Made by a program: the position numbers and the translations under genes
Notes under the pieces: generated by a model
Databases searched by the model: none
What the model was told of the DNA's origin: nothing
What the model saw: only the letters and a program-made list of their open reading frames with translations
In this document: in pieces, positions 36,005 to 46,639 of the stretch
How the letters are laid out: every line of letters begins with the position of its first letter
Position numbering within the stretch: position 1 is the stretch's first letter
Assembly: GCA_946811695.1 (NCBI GenBank)
Contig: OX328124.1
Location: 95,015,535-95,079,534 of the forward strand
DNA from: Gonocerus acuteangulatus
Lineage: Eukaryota; Arthropoda; Insecta; Hemiptera; Coreidae
DNA length: 64,000 nt
Direction: 5' to 3'

Positions 36005-36165
36005 TGATCAGAAATATAAATAGAAAATTAAATGAATAATAAATTATAAATAATAGAAGAGTTATACTTCTACTAATATAAATAATCCATCTAATTATAA
36101 ATAATATCTAACGTTGATAGTTGCCCAAGAAGGTAAATAAATCAGTCGACAATTATTGTGAGTTT
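36005..36165 (+). repeat. dispersed direct repeat, partner at 40190-40350
   Basis: Both copies carry AGAAATATAAAT, ATCTAACGTTGATAGTTGCC and CAGTCGACAATTATTGTGAG in the same order and spacing. The copies are 4.2 kb apart. They are probably two copies of one transposed element of unknown class. Confidence 0.7.
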
Positions 36166-36313
36166 GAATTTAAAATGATGAGCTATTCTTAGTTTTAGTA
36201 TATTTTATTGTATTATTATAGTAGGTAAGTCGTTATGGTAGCAAAATATGGGCTCCTATATACAGAGTTGGTCATTATTCAATAAATTTGTTATTCAATA
36301 ATCACTAAGATAA

Positions 36314-36547
36314 AAATAGAAACACCAACAACTTCAGGTCTCCACCACAAATGATTTATTTTTTATTGCCATAGCATGCTTTCGGAGACTACAACTACAT
36401 CATCAGTGCTTCTAGTTCCTTACTAGAACTACATCAGTGCTTCAACCGGAAGCACTGATGATGGAGCTTTAGTCTCTGAAAGCATGTTTTGACAATAAAA
36501 AATAAATCACTTGTGGTGGCGACCTGAAGTTGTTGGTGTTTCTATTT
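36314..36547. mobile_element. fold-back MITE
   Basis: AAATAGAAACACCAACAACT begins the left arm; its complement ends the right arm at 36547. The arms also share AGGTC-CCACCACAA, AATAAAAAATAAATC and GCATGCTTTC-GAGACTA. The loop contains duplicated ACTACATCA-CAGTGCTTC words. Confidence 0.8.
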
Positions 36548-36594
36548 GATGCAGTACCACCACCGTCCAGCCAATACAATGTCACGAAATTAAA

Positions 36595-37085
36595 ATAAAA
36601 TTTTATTGAATAAGAATTTATTCATTGAGTTTTCATCAAATGATTTTTTTTATTCTATGAATAACACTTTTGGCTCATTATTCAATAAATTTTTTTTAAT
36701 AAGAATTTGTTCATTGAGTTTTCATCAAGTGATTTTTTTTATTCTATGAATAACACTTTTGGCTCATTATTCAATAAATTTTATTGAATAAGAATTTATT
36801 CATTGAGTTTTCATCAACTGATTTTTTTTTATTCTATGAATAACACTTTTGGCTCATTATTCAATAATTTTTTTTTAATAAGAATTTGTTCATTGAGTTT
36901 TCATCAAGTGATTTTTTTTATTCTATGAATAACACTTTTGGCTCATTATTCAATAAATTCTATTGAATAAGAATTTATTCATTGAGTTTTCATCAAATGA
37001 TTTTTTTTATTCTATGAATAACACTTTTGGCTCATTATTCAATAAATTTTATTGAATAAGAATTTATTCATTGATTCAGTTATTC
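36595..37085. repeat. 89-bp tandem repeat, about 5.5 copies
   Basis: TTCATTGAGTTTTCATC begins units near 36621, 36710, 36799, 36889 and 36978, with a partial at 37067. Units alternate between a TTTTATTGAATAAGAATTTATT form and a TTTTTTTTAATAAGAATTTG form. That implies the array grew by duplicating a 178-bp two-unit block. Confidence 0.9.
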
Positions 37086-37735
37086 ATTCATCATGAATAA
37101 TCCATTTTTTTAAATTCATCTTTTATGGGGTTACTTGCAGTCTCCCATAATTACTTTTGACTGACTATATTCATCTCTGGGTCACTTAAGGATGGATCTG
37201 TGCCGTTTCCGGGTCACCTCCGGTTTACGTCCGGTCTCTCATATTTACTTTAGGGTCTACTTTAGACGGGGTTTACTTTAGGGGACTATATTCATCCCTG
37301 GTTTATTTCTGGCTGAATTTGGATCACTTTATGCGTATTTCCGATTTTCATAACTACTTCTGGGTCACTACACCCATCGCTAGGCTACTGAATCATTTTT
37401 ATTAAATAATGAATAAAAGGCAAAAAGTTTCTTTAGCCATTGAATGCCTGAATAATTAATGAAATATTATTCATTATTCAGAATGATTTAACGAATGTAT
37501 TTATTATTCTGAATGATTTTAGCCCAACGCTGCTACATACTAACCACTTAATTCGATTCCGTCCTGGCTGCATATAGTCTATTTTTAACCAATATTTTAA
37601 TAAGTGTTACACAGTTGAAGAAACTTTGCGAGTCCCGTTCGTTGGCTTGTCTTGTGGAATGCCTAATACACTTTCTATAAAATAGATCCAAGCATAAATT
37701 TCTAGAGTATCACACAATCTGAGAAGACAGTACTT
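37086..37735. other. gene-less stretch with CTTTAGGGT/GGGTCAC words
   Basis: At 37130-37390 short words such as GGGTCACT, TTTACTTTAGGG and TATATTCATC recur at irregular spacing, like a decayed tandem array. Nothing coding. Confidence 0.35.
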
Positions 37736-38532
37736 GACGTCCCCTAATCGTTGGCTTCTTTCCATTGAAAGTGAAATATTAAGCGATTCTATTCTAAGCT
37801 TCCCACATTACAGCAGAGATGACATCACTCCACTTCCTCTTAGTCGTATTTTTTATTCCACAATGCGCTTTTCTGAATGAGGTGCATGTAGATTATATTC
37901 GTCTCTGGGCCTGCGCGACGAGGCTCATTAGATTGCCTGGTTGTTGTTAGACACCCTAACAAGGCACCACAGAGTGCTTTATTAGTTTACTCAATCGCCG
38001 CTAGGAAGGAGTAATACCTTCAACATATTATTATAATTATTTATTGTCATTAAGAGTCCGCAATGAAGCTATTTGCACTTTATATAGTGCACGGTATGCG
38101 CAGAATTCCCTGCTTCATTCAAGTATGTACTGAAATTTATTTATTTATTATATTAATATGCCCCCTTGTGTTTTGGTGGCACATTAAATAAAGCACACTA
38201 ACGTAAACTTTTTTTTTAAATTTCAAATAACTGTTTATCCCATGTAAAATATAAAATGTATTTGACATGTCTGTGTATACACGTAACGATACTACAAGCA
38301 TTAGCAGATAACAATACATATTGTATATATATCTGATAAAAATGAGGCAATATTTTTACATTGTTGTAAATTCTGAGTGAATAAATAAATAATAGAAAAA
38401 AAAGAGGCCAATTAATATTTAAAGTTTTGCTTATCTACACAGAAATAAGCAGATAATAATACTTAAGTATACTCTATCACATAAATAAAGAAACATTTTA
38501 GATTGTGGAAACGATTATGATTTATAATTTAC
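37736..38532. other. gene-less stretch; short family A end-like piece at the left
   Basis: GAAATATTAAGCGATTCTATTCTAAGCTTCC at 37767-37800 resembles the pre-terminal region of family A'. The rest to 38532 is unassigned and AT-rich. Confidence 0.35.
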
Positions 38533-38646
38533 TAGCTGTTTCCCGGCGTGCCATGCTACACCTACGTTCTGCATCTAGAAAAGCAAAAATAAATTAGAAA
38601 CCAAACAAGTTTCGAACCCATGATCTCCGAACTGCGAGTCCTAGAC
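38533..38646 (+). mobile_element. Helentron-like element, left part (split by an insertion)
   Basis: Begins ACTAGCTGTTTCCCGGCGTG, then AGTTTCGAACCCATGATCTC. The right part is at 39100-39246 and ends GTGTGGATTTGTATAATGAA, CAGACTAACAAACAG and TATATATAGAT. This resembles start and end patterns I know from insect Helentron-type repeats; the class is inferred. The two halves are separated by a 453-bp insertion. Confidence 0.5.
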
Positions 38647-39099
38647 TAGGGTACGGAGCCCTCCCCCTCTCTGGTGTATCGGGATAAGTCCCCCCCCCCT
38701 GATACCCGGGGATAGGGGATCCGTAGGAAAGCTTGCTTTCCGGGCCTGCGACCATTCAAGGCTGTAGGGACTTTGTCCCAAAATGGTACAACGGGTTGGG
38801 TTGGTGGCCGGGGGCCCTTCAGGCTTCGCCGGTTACAGACGTAGTGGCGTGTGTTAGAAGCTCTGGGTTAGCTTGCCCAGTTCTCTGGTGACTGGCTGAC
38901 TCAGGGTGGAAGCTAGAGAAGTAGGTATCCCTTTCCGGGGATGCGTCCGCAAGCTTGCGACATACGAGGGAGGACTTATGTGCGGGGGCATGCGCATCTT
39001 TGTGTCGGCTGGAGGGCTGGATAGGCGAGAGAAGAGTTGAGGTCGCAAGGCACAGATACGTCTCTCATCGTTTCCTACCTTCTACGACGTACACACTGT
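38647..39099. mobile_element. GC-rich 453-bp insertion with 11-bp target duplication
   Basis: The segment is strikingly GC-rich (GGTTGGTGGCCGGGGGCCC, CCCCTGATACCCGGGGATAG). It is flanked by GAGTCCTAGAC at 38636-38646 and 39100-39110. It has no terminal inverted repeat and no A tail. The duplication length suits non-LTR retrotransposition, so it may be part of a LINE or an unrecognised SINE. The minus-strand frame at 38854-39048 shows no known motif. Confidence 0.65.
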
Positions 39100-39246
39100 G
39101 AGTCCTAGACGAATTTGACCTTGGCTTTGACACTCCCTGTATAAAACCTACCTGTGTGCCAAGTTTGATCAAAATCGGTCAAACGGTGTGGATTTGTATA
39201 ATGAACAGACTAACAAACAGAAACATGATTTTTATGTATATATAGA
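39100..39246 (+). mobile_element. Helentron-like element, right part
   Basis: AAGTTTGATCAAAATCGGTC, AAACGGTGTGGATTTGTATA and AACAGACTAACAAACAG, ending in TATATATAGAT. The DNA matches in kind the GTCTGTCTG/TTTGACCGATTTTGACC units at 28575-29180, read on the opposite strand. Confidence 0.55.
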
Positions 39247-39267
39247 TATCACAATGACAATGGATAC

Positions 39268-39450
39268 ATGTTTTTTTCAGTGTTTCAACAGCTGGGGTAT
39301 TAGGTCTGGGATATCTATAATTTGACTCTTTTATAGTGCCAACAGCACGTGGTCCGTCGCCCATTCAAGTACTGGCTAAGACCGGCGTTGCTTAACTTCG
39401 GCCATCAACGGGAGCCTATGTATTCAACGTTGGTTTGGATACTTGTTGTC
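39268..39450 (-). ncRNA. 5S rRNA-derived sequence, probable 5S-headed SINE
   Basis: Read on minus, CAACGTTGAATACATAGG is followed by CCGAAGTTAAGCAACGCCGG, then CAGTACTTGAATGGGCGAC and GTGCTGTTGGCA. These are in 5S rRNA order: 5' arm, A box, C box, 3' arm. About 8 bases are missing between the C box and the 3' arm compared with normal 5S. The transcript direction continues into ACTATAAAAGAGTC and a non-5S body to about 39268, without a T-run terminator. It is most like a SINE3-type element or a pseudogene. Confidence 0.65.
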
Positions 39451-39666
39451 AACAAAATTTCTTTTTATATTTTAGTATACTTATTTCTGTTTCTTGAATG
39501 TTAGGGTTGTAGTGTCTATATGTTGGTAACCTTCAGCCAGTGTCTCTCAAATGTTGCGTGTTTTGTCGGTCATTATTCTCAATGTCACATTACAAATTCT
39601 ACAGAGTGGTTCGTTTTGTTTTGTCATCACGTGGGAACATTTAGCAATGAATGTCCCATTATAAGC

Positions 39667-39669
<3 letters not shown>

Positions 39670-39721
<52 letters not shown>
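39670..39721. repeat. (TA)n microsatellite
   Basis: About 25 TA units, not at a family A or B site. Confidence 0.95.
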
Positions 39722-39728
<7 letters not shown>

Positions 39729-39814
39729 CAAATACAAATTGCCATATAAATATATCTGTACATATATTGATTTTTTTTTTTTTCATTACTGATTTATAAT
39801 TTTCCTTTGAATTT

Positions 39815-39831
39815 TTTTTTTTTTTTTTTTT
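39815..39831. repeat. poly(T) tract
   Basis: A T-run with a second shorter run at about 39771-39782. DNA between 39722 and 40190 is otherwise featureless and AT-rich. Confidence 0.7.
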
Positions 39832-40189
39832 TGTTCTTTATTTATTTTTATCTCAATACTTCTGCTTTGAACTCATCATAGAGTAAATCGTTTATCTAGG
39901 AATGCTCAAAATAAAATATTTTGTAGGTAATTAAAAACATATAAGTCCATGTATATCACAGAGATATTCATTTTCGCTAAAAAATCAACGTTTTTCGATA
40001 TAATCTAATTAAATTTAATCTAATAATTGTTTCTCTTCTTATATGTAAATAAAATTACTATTTGTTTTAACATAAACTTGATTGTACTACCATTTCTTTA
40101 ACATATCATTTTTTTCTAAATGATTTTGAACTCAATTTTTCCAAATGGATAATGTATTTTTTGGAGAAAATTTTGAGATTCTCGAGAGT

Positions 40190-40350
40190 TACGGAGCAGA
40201 AATATAAATTGAAAATTAAACGAATAGTAAATGATAGATAATAAAAGAGAGTTATAATTCAAATAATATAAATAATCGATCTAATTATAAAAAATATCTA
40301 ACGTTGATAGTTGCCCAAGAAAGTAAATTCATCAGTCGACAATTATTGTG
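40190..40350 (+). repeat. dispersed direct repeat, partner of 36005-36165
   Basis: See the partner copy. This one has a few substitutions, such as AATCGATCTAATTATAAAAA in place of AATCCATCTAATTATAAATA. Confidence 0.7.
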
Positions 40351-40554
40351 AGTTTAAAAATTTTGGTTTGGACTAAAATTGTGAGTTTTTCTTAGCTTAT
40401 TTGTTTTATAAAATATAAATACAATTTTAAAAAATTCCAATACAAAAATATTTTAATTGTTTTTTTTTTATATGTTTGTGTATGTATGTGAGTATATGCT
40501 TACGTATATGTGCATCTGAGTACACGGTTTGTTTATAATACATATATTCCTATT

Positions 40555-40735
40555 GTACTCTTGTTACATTTTCTTATTGTCTTGTTTAATTGACTTTTAT
40601 TTTATTCCCCATTTACAGTATCATTCAGTTATTGGTGTTTTAATATTTTGTCTAGCTATTACATTAAACAGTTTTTAATAGGCTGTAATAACTGATTGGT
40701 TGAATCGCCATTAAAAACCGACAAATAGAAAATTT
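40555..40735 (+). mobile_element. LINE 3' UTR-like piece
   Basis: TTTACAGTATCATTCAGTT and TTAATAGGCTGTAATAACTG line up with the 3' UTR downstream of the LINE frame at 54397-54573 (TTACAGTAACATTCAGTT, TCAATAGGCAACAATGAC). No coding remnant. Confidence 0.4.
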
Positions 40736-40782
40736 GAACCATTTTTGAAGAACAGGAAATATAGTATATTCATACATTTTAT

Positions 40783-41210
40783 TTGAATAAAAGTGAAATT
40801 TCTTGTAAAAATATGATGTTTTCCATCACGATGTGGACAATTACTTTCGATAAATTAATTTCTCTTTTACAGAAGGTTTTCATCCAATTTTGTATAGCTA
40901 TGTCGGTGCCTTTTTCAGACTATGACTCGCAAAAGCTACCGCCAGCGAAGCAGAAGTACCGTAGCACAGATCTGGTCTGGGTAGGATATTACTGGCTGTA
41001 TCTGGTTATACCCGGTAACTCCCAAAGGCTGTCTGTCTGTTCCTCTATTATCCGCGGCGACTCCTTTATTTTCCAAGTCAATGGCCCGCAGATTAGCACA
41101 AGGTGATAGGAGAATTGCAGGATCATCAATATCAGAATCAATGGACTGATCTGTATTAAAAGCCCATTTGAAAATACTTATAATGCATTTAAGGCAAGGA
41201 AGTTGCACTT
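40783..41210. other. GC-richer segment with open frames on both strands, unidentified
   Basis: This block stands out in composition. The minus frame (40936-41208) includes KWAFNTDQSIDSDIDDPAIL and GVTGYNQIQPVISYPDQIC. The plus frame (40783-41106) includes PFSDYDSQKLPPAKQKYRS. The minus frame has protein-like acidic clusters, but I recognise no family, start or splice site. It could be a transposon exon remnant. Confidence 0.3.
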
Positions 41211-41790
41211 TCTGTAATTATCATCAGCGTCGAATCTGGATTTCCCGAATACAGTTTTATTTTGTCTACCATTTTACTGTAAACCTGAAATGTGGCAATT
41301 TAATTTCTAGTCGTGACATTTTAAAAATATAGTGCGTTTTTTTCATATTTATTTGACCTTAAATAAATAACATCACTAAATTGTACCAGAACCACCTACC
41401 TACATGTATTTCGACGCGCTGAAACCGAATTTGAGGTCCGTTGGCTCGTACAATGAACGATTCGAGTAAATTACGAAAACCAGCTAAAATTCGCGAAACA
41501 CTACAGATATGTAATTAAAAAAAATGTTAGTCTTCGATTTTTTTATGTAATTGAAAACGCTGAATCCAAATCCGATACTAATTTGGCCCGTACACCCTTA
41601 CAAAATTGAGTAAATTGTGAAAAACCTGAAACAAAATGCAAAAACTTATACATATTTATCTCTCTTCACTCTCTAGCAGCCTTCAAATTCTCTGATTTAA
41701 TTGAAGAATTTGTAGAAAGATACTTAGTCATAAATAAAAGGTAACGTTTGTTACACAGCTGAATCTGCTATTTGTTTGGCGAAATTAGCG
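41211..41790. other. gene-less stretch
   Basis: Contains a degenerate tandem pair (AAACCGAATTTGAGGTCCG at about 41423 and AATCCAAATCCGATACT at about 41563, both followed by a GTACA... AGTAAATT stretch). Otherwise unassigned. Confidence 0.35.
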
Positions 41791-42292
41791 TGAAAAAATA
41801 GAACCCAATAAAACCTTTCAAATTGGTGAAGTTCGTTAGCCAGAAGAATCTGTCCTTCTGAACGTGGGTTCAGCGAAAAAATTGCAACTTACATTTTTGC
41901 TATATTGGGCTTCCACGTGCACGTTTTATAAATAATAGGACGTGGGAAATCTAATGAAACCATTTTCAATGTCATACCTGCGACCGTTGTCGTAAACAAA
42001 TATCTCGAAACCGGTTGGAAATCATCGTAAATGTAAATTATTATTTCCTACAAGTACGGTTCCGATGCGAGTTTTGTATGATCTATTTCATTCAGAGAAA
42101 TAAATGCTTGAAAGGAGCATTTTCTGCTTAGCATACGAGTCTGCTTTGAGATTTCATTCTTTATTTTTACATGTGTTTGCATTTTACAGGAAAGATTAAG
42201 ACAAAACTGTTTCTATTCTAAGCATTCCAAGTGACACAAGGTATGAAAAAGGAAACGCGCTAAGATTCCGCAGATCCTGCGAGTCGGAATTT
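41791..42292 (+). mobile_element. family A' 3' half with intact right end
   Basis: GTTCGTTAGCCAGAAGAATC starts the recognisable part. It continues with ATATCTCGAAACCGGTTGG and TTCAGAGAAATAAATGC. It ends with GGAAACGCGCTAAG, the hairpin GCAGATCCTGC, and GAGTCGGAATTTG. The hairpin loop differs from families A and B, but stem and spacing are the same. Confidence 0.65.
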
Positions 42293-42750
42293 GTATTCAT
42301 TCGTCAAACACAAAGGCTCAAACCTGCTTTGCTTTGAACAAAAGCTTACATGCACTTAGTTAAATAGCTCAAACAAATAAAAGAGAAAAGTTTACTGTTT
42401 CAGTCAATCTTGTGATATGTTGGTTCTTACTTTGTCTCATATGTCCTGTGTAATTGCATGGCCGATGTCAATGAGATTTTTTAAAATTGTTTCTTTATTG
42501 TGGTTGTCTGTAATACAGTTGATAGCTACTTCTTGCGATGCCTTAATGCCCATGTAACCATAGCATTGAAGTGTTGTGTTATTTCAATCTGTTCAATTGT
42601 TTGAACACTCGTGTGATTGTGGTATGGTTATTATATAAGCTCTCCATTGAGATGAGAACATTTATTTAAAGGAATGTAATATTTAAATCAACAATAATGT
42701 GATCATAGAATATATGCCGCAATATCACAGTTATTAAATCTCATGCCTGC
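42293..42750. other. gene-less stretch
   Basis: Nothing recognised. Confidence 0.4.
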
Positions 42751-42754
42751 CACT

Positions 42755-42935
42755 GGTTTTAACAATAAATATAGGCACCTTAGATTCATAAGCGGGAGAT
42801 GGTGGGTTCGATTTCCACCGACGGCAGTAATTTTCTCATCTCACGGCTCGTTGAGAAAATTCATCGCTCTCCCTTGGATGTCGGCGCTAATGGCCTAAAT
42901 ATCGATGCGCCGTAAAAAAAAAAACAAAAAAAAAA
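42755..42935 (+). mobile_element. SINE-2 (tRNA-derived), most complete copy
   Basis: The head contains the B box GGTGGGTTCGATTTCCACC inside a hairpin-capable stem. The body has CGGCTCGTTGAGAAAATTC and GATGTCGGCGCTAATGGCC. The end is GATGCGCCG followed by an A-rich tail (A11-C-A9). Tail-only copies lie at 17640, 25618 and 47800. The A-box half is not clear, so the tRNA source cannot be named. Confidence 0.7.
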
Positions 42936-43032
42936 CAGGGAACTACGTCACAAGTAATAAATTGTTGACGAAACGACATTATGTCATGATTAATCATATA
43001 AATATCTGTAAAATTATAAATTTCCAGCCATT

Positions 43033-43168
43033 TTAGCGAGGTTCCTCCCTCCCCCATAGGGAGGAACCCCGCTTTTAAGGTTGATCTCATGACGCAATCC
43101 GGAAGTGCCGACTAGAAAATTTTGCGTTTCAGAACCCATAGAGACCAAAAATGATAGTGGTTAAAATT

Positions 43169-43217
<49 letters not shown>

Positions 43218-44720
43218 ATATATTTATTTATTTATTTATATATATTTGTCTGTTCGCTCTGTAGCTCCCAGACGAATGGATTTTGATGAAATTTGGTACA
43301 AAAATCTTTCGTCTAATTTGAAAGGTCAAGTTCGTTAACCAACAAAATCCGCCTACTGGAAGATGGCGTTTGGGGGGAAATTCGCGCGAAAAAAATCGTA
43401 ACGCTTACGTTTTTGAGTTCATAAGCTTGTAAGTACTCGTTTTATGTGCTTCTTGGGCTAGAAAAACGAATGAAACCATTTTCAAGGCGATAGCTTTAAC
43501 CGTTTTCGAGAAAATTGGAAAAATAGTTTTTGAATACCGTTATTGGTTTGGGTACTTAGAATCATGGGATTCAGTTGAAACATTTTCTGCATGTTCTACT
43601 TTCATTAAAACTAATATGTTGAAATTTTGGTTACGTTTGGAGTTAAGGAAGGGTTAGAATAAAATATTTTATTAACAGACATAAAAAGTTTTGGCAACTT
43701 TGTTTACTTTCCTTAATATCTCGAAAAAGGTTGAGAATCTTGGTAAAGAATACCATTAGAAAGCTTATTAAATGCTCTAAAAAAAAAAGGATCTAATGAA
43801 AGTTTTGATTAGGCGATGTCAATCGGAGAAGTAAGAGCTTAAAACTTTAAAGTAATTGATTTCGCTTATTCGAACTGTTCTTTTTGTCTGTTTTTTATTC
43901 CTTGTTATTTTTTAATTGCTTATAATTGGCTAATGTATTTGAAAATAAAACAAGTTATGAAAAATAAGAAAAACAATTTAATGTTAGAGATATGGATTTC
44001 CAAGATATAGCTTTTCAACTGCCTAGCGTCCTTCCTAGGGAGGGTTGTTTGTCTTTGATTTTGGTACTTAGAATTATGGGATACAGTTGAAACATTTTCT
44101 GCATGTTCGAATTTCATCAACACTAATATGTTGAAATTTTTGTTACGTTTAGAGTAAAGGAAGGGTTAGAATAAAATATTTTATTAACAGACAAAAAAAG
44201 TTTTGGTAACTTTGTATACTTTCGTTAGTATCTCGAAAACCGTTGACAATCTTGTGAAGCGGATGGTTACCATTCGAAAGCTTACTAAATGCTCTACAAA
44301 AAAGGTTCTGAAGAAAGTTTTAATTAGGCGATGTCAATCGGAGAAATAAGTGCTTAAAACTTTAAATTAATTGATTTCGTTTATTCCAACGGTTCTTTTT
44401 GTCTGTTTTACCCCTTGTTATTTTTTAATTGCTTACAGTTGGATAATGTATTTGACAATAAAACTGGTTAAGTAAAATAACAAAAATAATTTATTGTTAG
44501 AAATATAGATTTCCAAGATTCCAAGACGTTGTAACTAGCGGGACCTAGTGTTAGCCGACCCTTCCAGGTAAGATCTTAAATCATGACCTTTCTAGACTTT
44601 ACTACACACAGGAATGGCGTTAGTGACCTTAAGGTTTGACACGCCATTATAATAATTAATTAAAAATTGAATGAACGGAACCGCGCTAAGATGATGCAGT
44701 TCCTGCGAGACGGACTTTTT
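43033..44720 (+). mobile_element. family A element, full length with internal duplication
   Basis: The left end TTAGCGAGGTTCC has one mismatch to the consensus, and the hairpin CCTCCCTCCCCCATAGGGAGG is intact. (TA)n lies at 43171-43213. The body carries a tandem duplication: the block with TTCGAACTGTTCTTTTTGTC near 43870 recurs near 44390. The right end GGAACCGCGCTAA (44677-44689), hairpin GCAGTTCCTGC and T-run are intact. At 1.69 kb it is longer than 3872-5357 because of the duplication. Confidence 0.8.
43171..43213. repeat. (TA)n microsatellite inside family A
   Basis: About 21 TA units followed by a short (TTTA)n run before TTTGTCTGTT. Confidence 0.9.
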
Positions 44721-45255
44721 ATAATGGCTCGGAATTCTAGATATCTCACAAAACGAAGGACCTGTATTTAACATCCTCGTATAATTTTTATAACCTCTGC
44801 TGAAGCATCAACAAAAATATTTCTTATTTTTCTGTTTTGTTTTGTTGTTGTTTTTAACTGCCAAAATAAACACTTCATTGTGGCGAAAATATTCTCGTTC
44901 CAATTTATGTGACGTTGCTTCACAATCCCATGTAGTAAGCCTATTGATGTTATATTTTAATAAGGAATCTGATAGCAGTCAATTAACATTATATTTCTAC
45001 AAATAAAATTTCAGCTGTTTCAGGATTGGTCACACGCGAGTTACTTACTCATATATTACATCCAGACAGCCCAGACCTACTTGTACCTTCTGTTTTAGAC
45101 ACTTATCCGTGTAGCATATTCTTACAGACTATACACTCAGGAATATTGTTAAATTACTGTACAAACTGAAATAATTGTTTTGTTTTTGGTTGATTTGTTT
45201 AGATTAGAGCAGACAACATCGATGAGGTAATGTGTTACAAATGTCATTGCCCAAT
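44721..45255. other. gene-less stretch
   Basis: Nothing recognised. Confidence 0.4.
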
Positions 45256-45264
45256 ATAAATGTC

Positions 45265-45490
45265 ACAATTAATGATTATTATTATGTTTTTGTATATGTA
45301 TTATTATGTATTTGTATATGTATTATTATGTATTTGTATATGTAGTATTAATTATTTGTATATATATTATTATGTATTTGTATATGTATTATTATGTATT
45401 TGTATATGTATTATTATGTATTTGTATATGTATTATTATGTATTTGTATATGTAGTATTATGTATTTGTATATGTATTATTATGTATTTG
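45265..45490. repeat. 22-bp minisatellite, about 10 copies
   Basis: The unit TATTATTATGTATTTGTATA plus TG repeats with occasional GTAGTATTA variants. The Tyr/Cys/Ile-rich translation is a by-product of the array. Confidence 0.95.
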
Positions 45491-45510
45491 CTTCATGGCG
45501 TTGCAATTAA

Positions 45511-46376
45511 GGGGTAAACTACCTTGTGCGATCAAAATCAAAGTCATTTTATTGAATGTATAAATTAAACAAAAAAATCAATATTTTTCAATTTTTTATA
45601 GCAAACGATTATATGTGATGTTAAAGTATCAAAGAAAAAATAACTTTCAATTCCTCGACAAAAAATGGCGGTGCTGTGTCTGACGAACGGGGGTGCTCTT
45701 TTTTCACGGGGGATAGCCTGCAGGCGGCAATTTTTTAATCTAGAACGCAAAACTAAGATTATTTCGAAAGAAGAAGGTTAAATCTAGTGAAGTACGTAGA
45801 AGTTTTAAGAAATAATAATTTTTTCGAAAATGTTAAACAATTATTTATTTTCTATTAAAAAAACCGCCCAAAATCGGTCATAAAATCGTTATATTTCAAT
45901 GAATCGAAAAAATCTAGGTACTTTACTAGCAAATATCATTAGGAAGTTGCAGTTCAAATTTCAAGTTGATCGGGCAAAAATTGAAGACGCCAGAGTATCG
46001 CCCGATTTGAAAATCATAGTTTTGAGAATACGACTGTAACGTTTAATGTTCTGAAATGTTCATTTTTCCCTATTTAATTTGTTTTCATACTTTCTTGTAA
46101 TAAAGATAAAATAAAATGGGTTTTAATTTTGAAATGTATTGAAGAAGGACCAAAAAAAAACTTAACAATTAAAAAGGAACGAATCGAAGCTCGCTCAAAA
46201 ATTTCCAAATCACCATCGCATTCACTCGGCATAAGGACTTCACTCGGAAAATCGTAGTTTTCACCCGTTTAAAAGCTTTGTCTTCACATAAACACTCTTG
46301 GATATCATTTTTGATTAGTTAAGAATGAATTTTATCCAATAAAAAAAAATTGTAAAAAAAAGGTAGTATTTACCCC
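45511..46376. mobile_element. 866-bp element with TTAA target duplication (piggyBac/Kolobok-like)
   Basis: Terminal inverted repeats GGGGTAAACTACC and GGTAGTATTTACCCC are flanked by TTAA at 45507-45510 and 46377-46380. TTAA duplication is characteristic of piggyBac and Kolobok transposons. The GGGG start suits neither textbook piggyBac end (CCCT/CCYT) closely, so the class stays open. The interior is non-coding, with GATCGGGCAAAAATTGAAGA and CGCCCGATTTG forming a small inverted pair. Confidence 0.75.
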
Positions 46377-46380
46377 TTAA

Positions 46381-46445
46381 AAGAGCAAATCGCTTCATTG
46401 CTGGTTTTTAATGCCAATAAATAAATAAAAATATGGCATGGATGA
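46381..46445 (+). mobile_element. LINE-like 3' tail
   Basis: GAGCAAATCGCTTCATTGC, TTTTTAATGCC and AATAAATAAATAAAA form a short stem plus an (AATA)n tail, in the style of the LINE tails at 5235 and 23330 but with a different sequence. The TTAA element inserted immediately to its left. Confidence 0.4.
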
Positions 46446-46639
46446 TTATTTTGCTTATATTAGTATAGACCTTGAGTTTTTCCACCTCATTTATTTTATT
46501 TATTTTTAAAGAATAAATAATCCAAGATGCCTTAAAATCTGTTTTCAACTCTCGGAAATTCGATTAAATCAAACATAGGAAGGAATCCTGATCACGAACC
46601 AGGAATTAAAGGATATCCCATACAGAATTTGTTGTAAAT

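Noticed and set aside
45260..45517. Tyr/Cys/Ile-rich 85-codon frame resembling a membrane protein
   Set aside because: It is the translation of a 22-bp minisatellite whose period is not a multiple of three, so stops are absent by chance.
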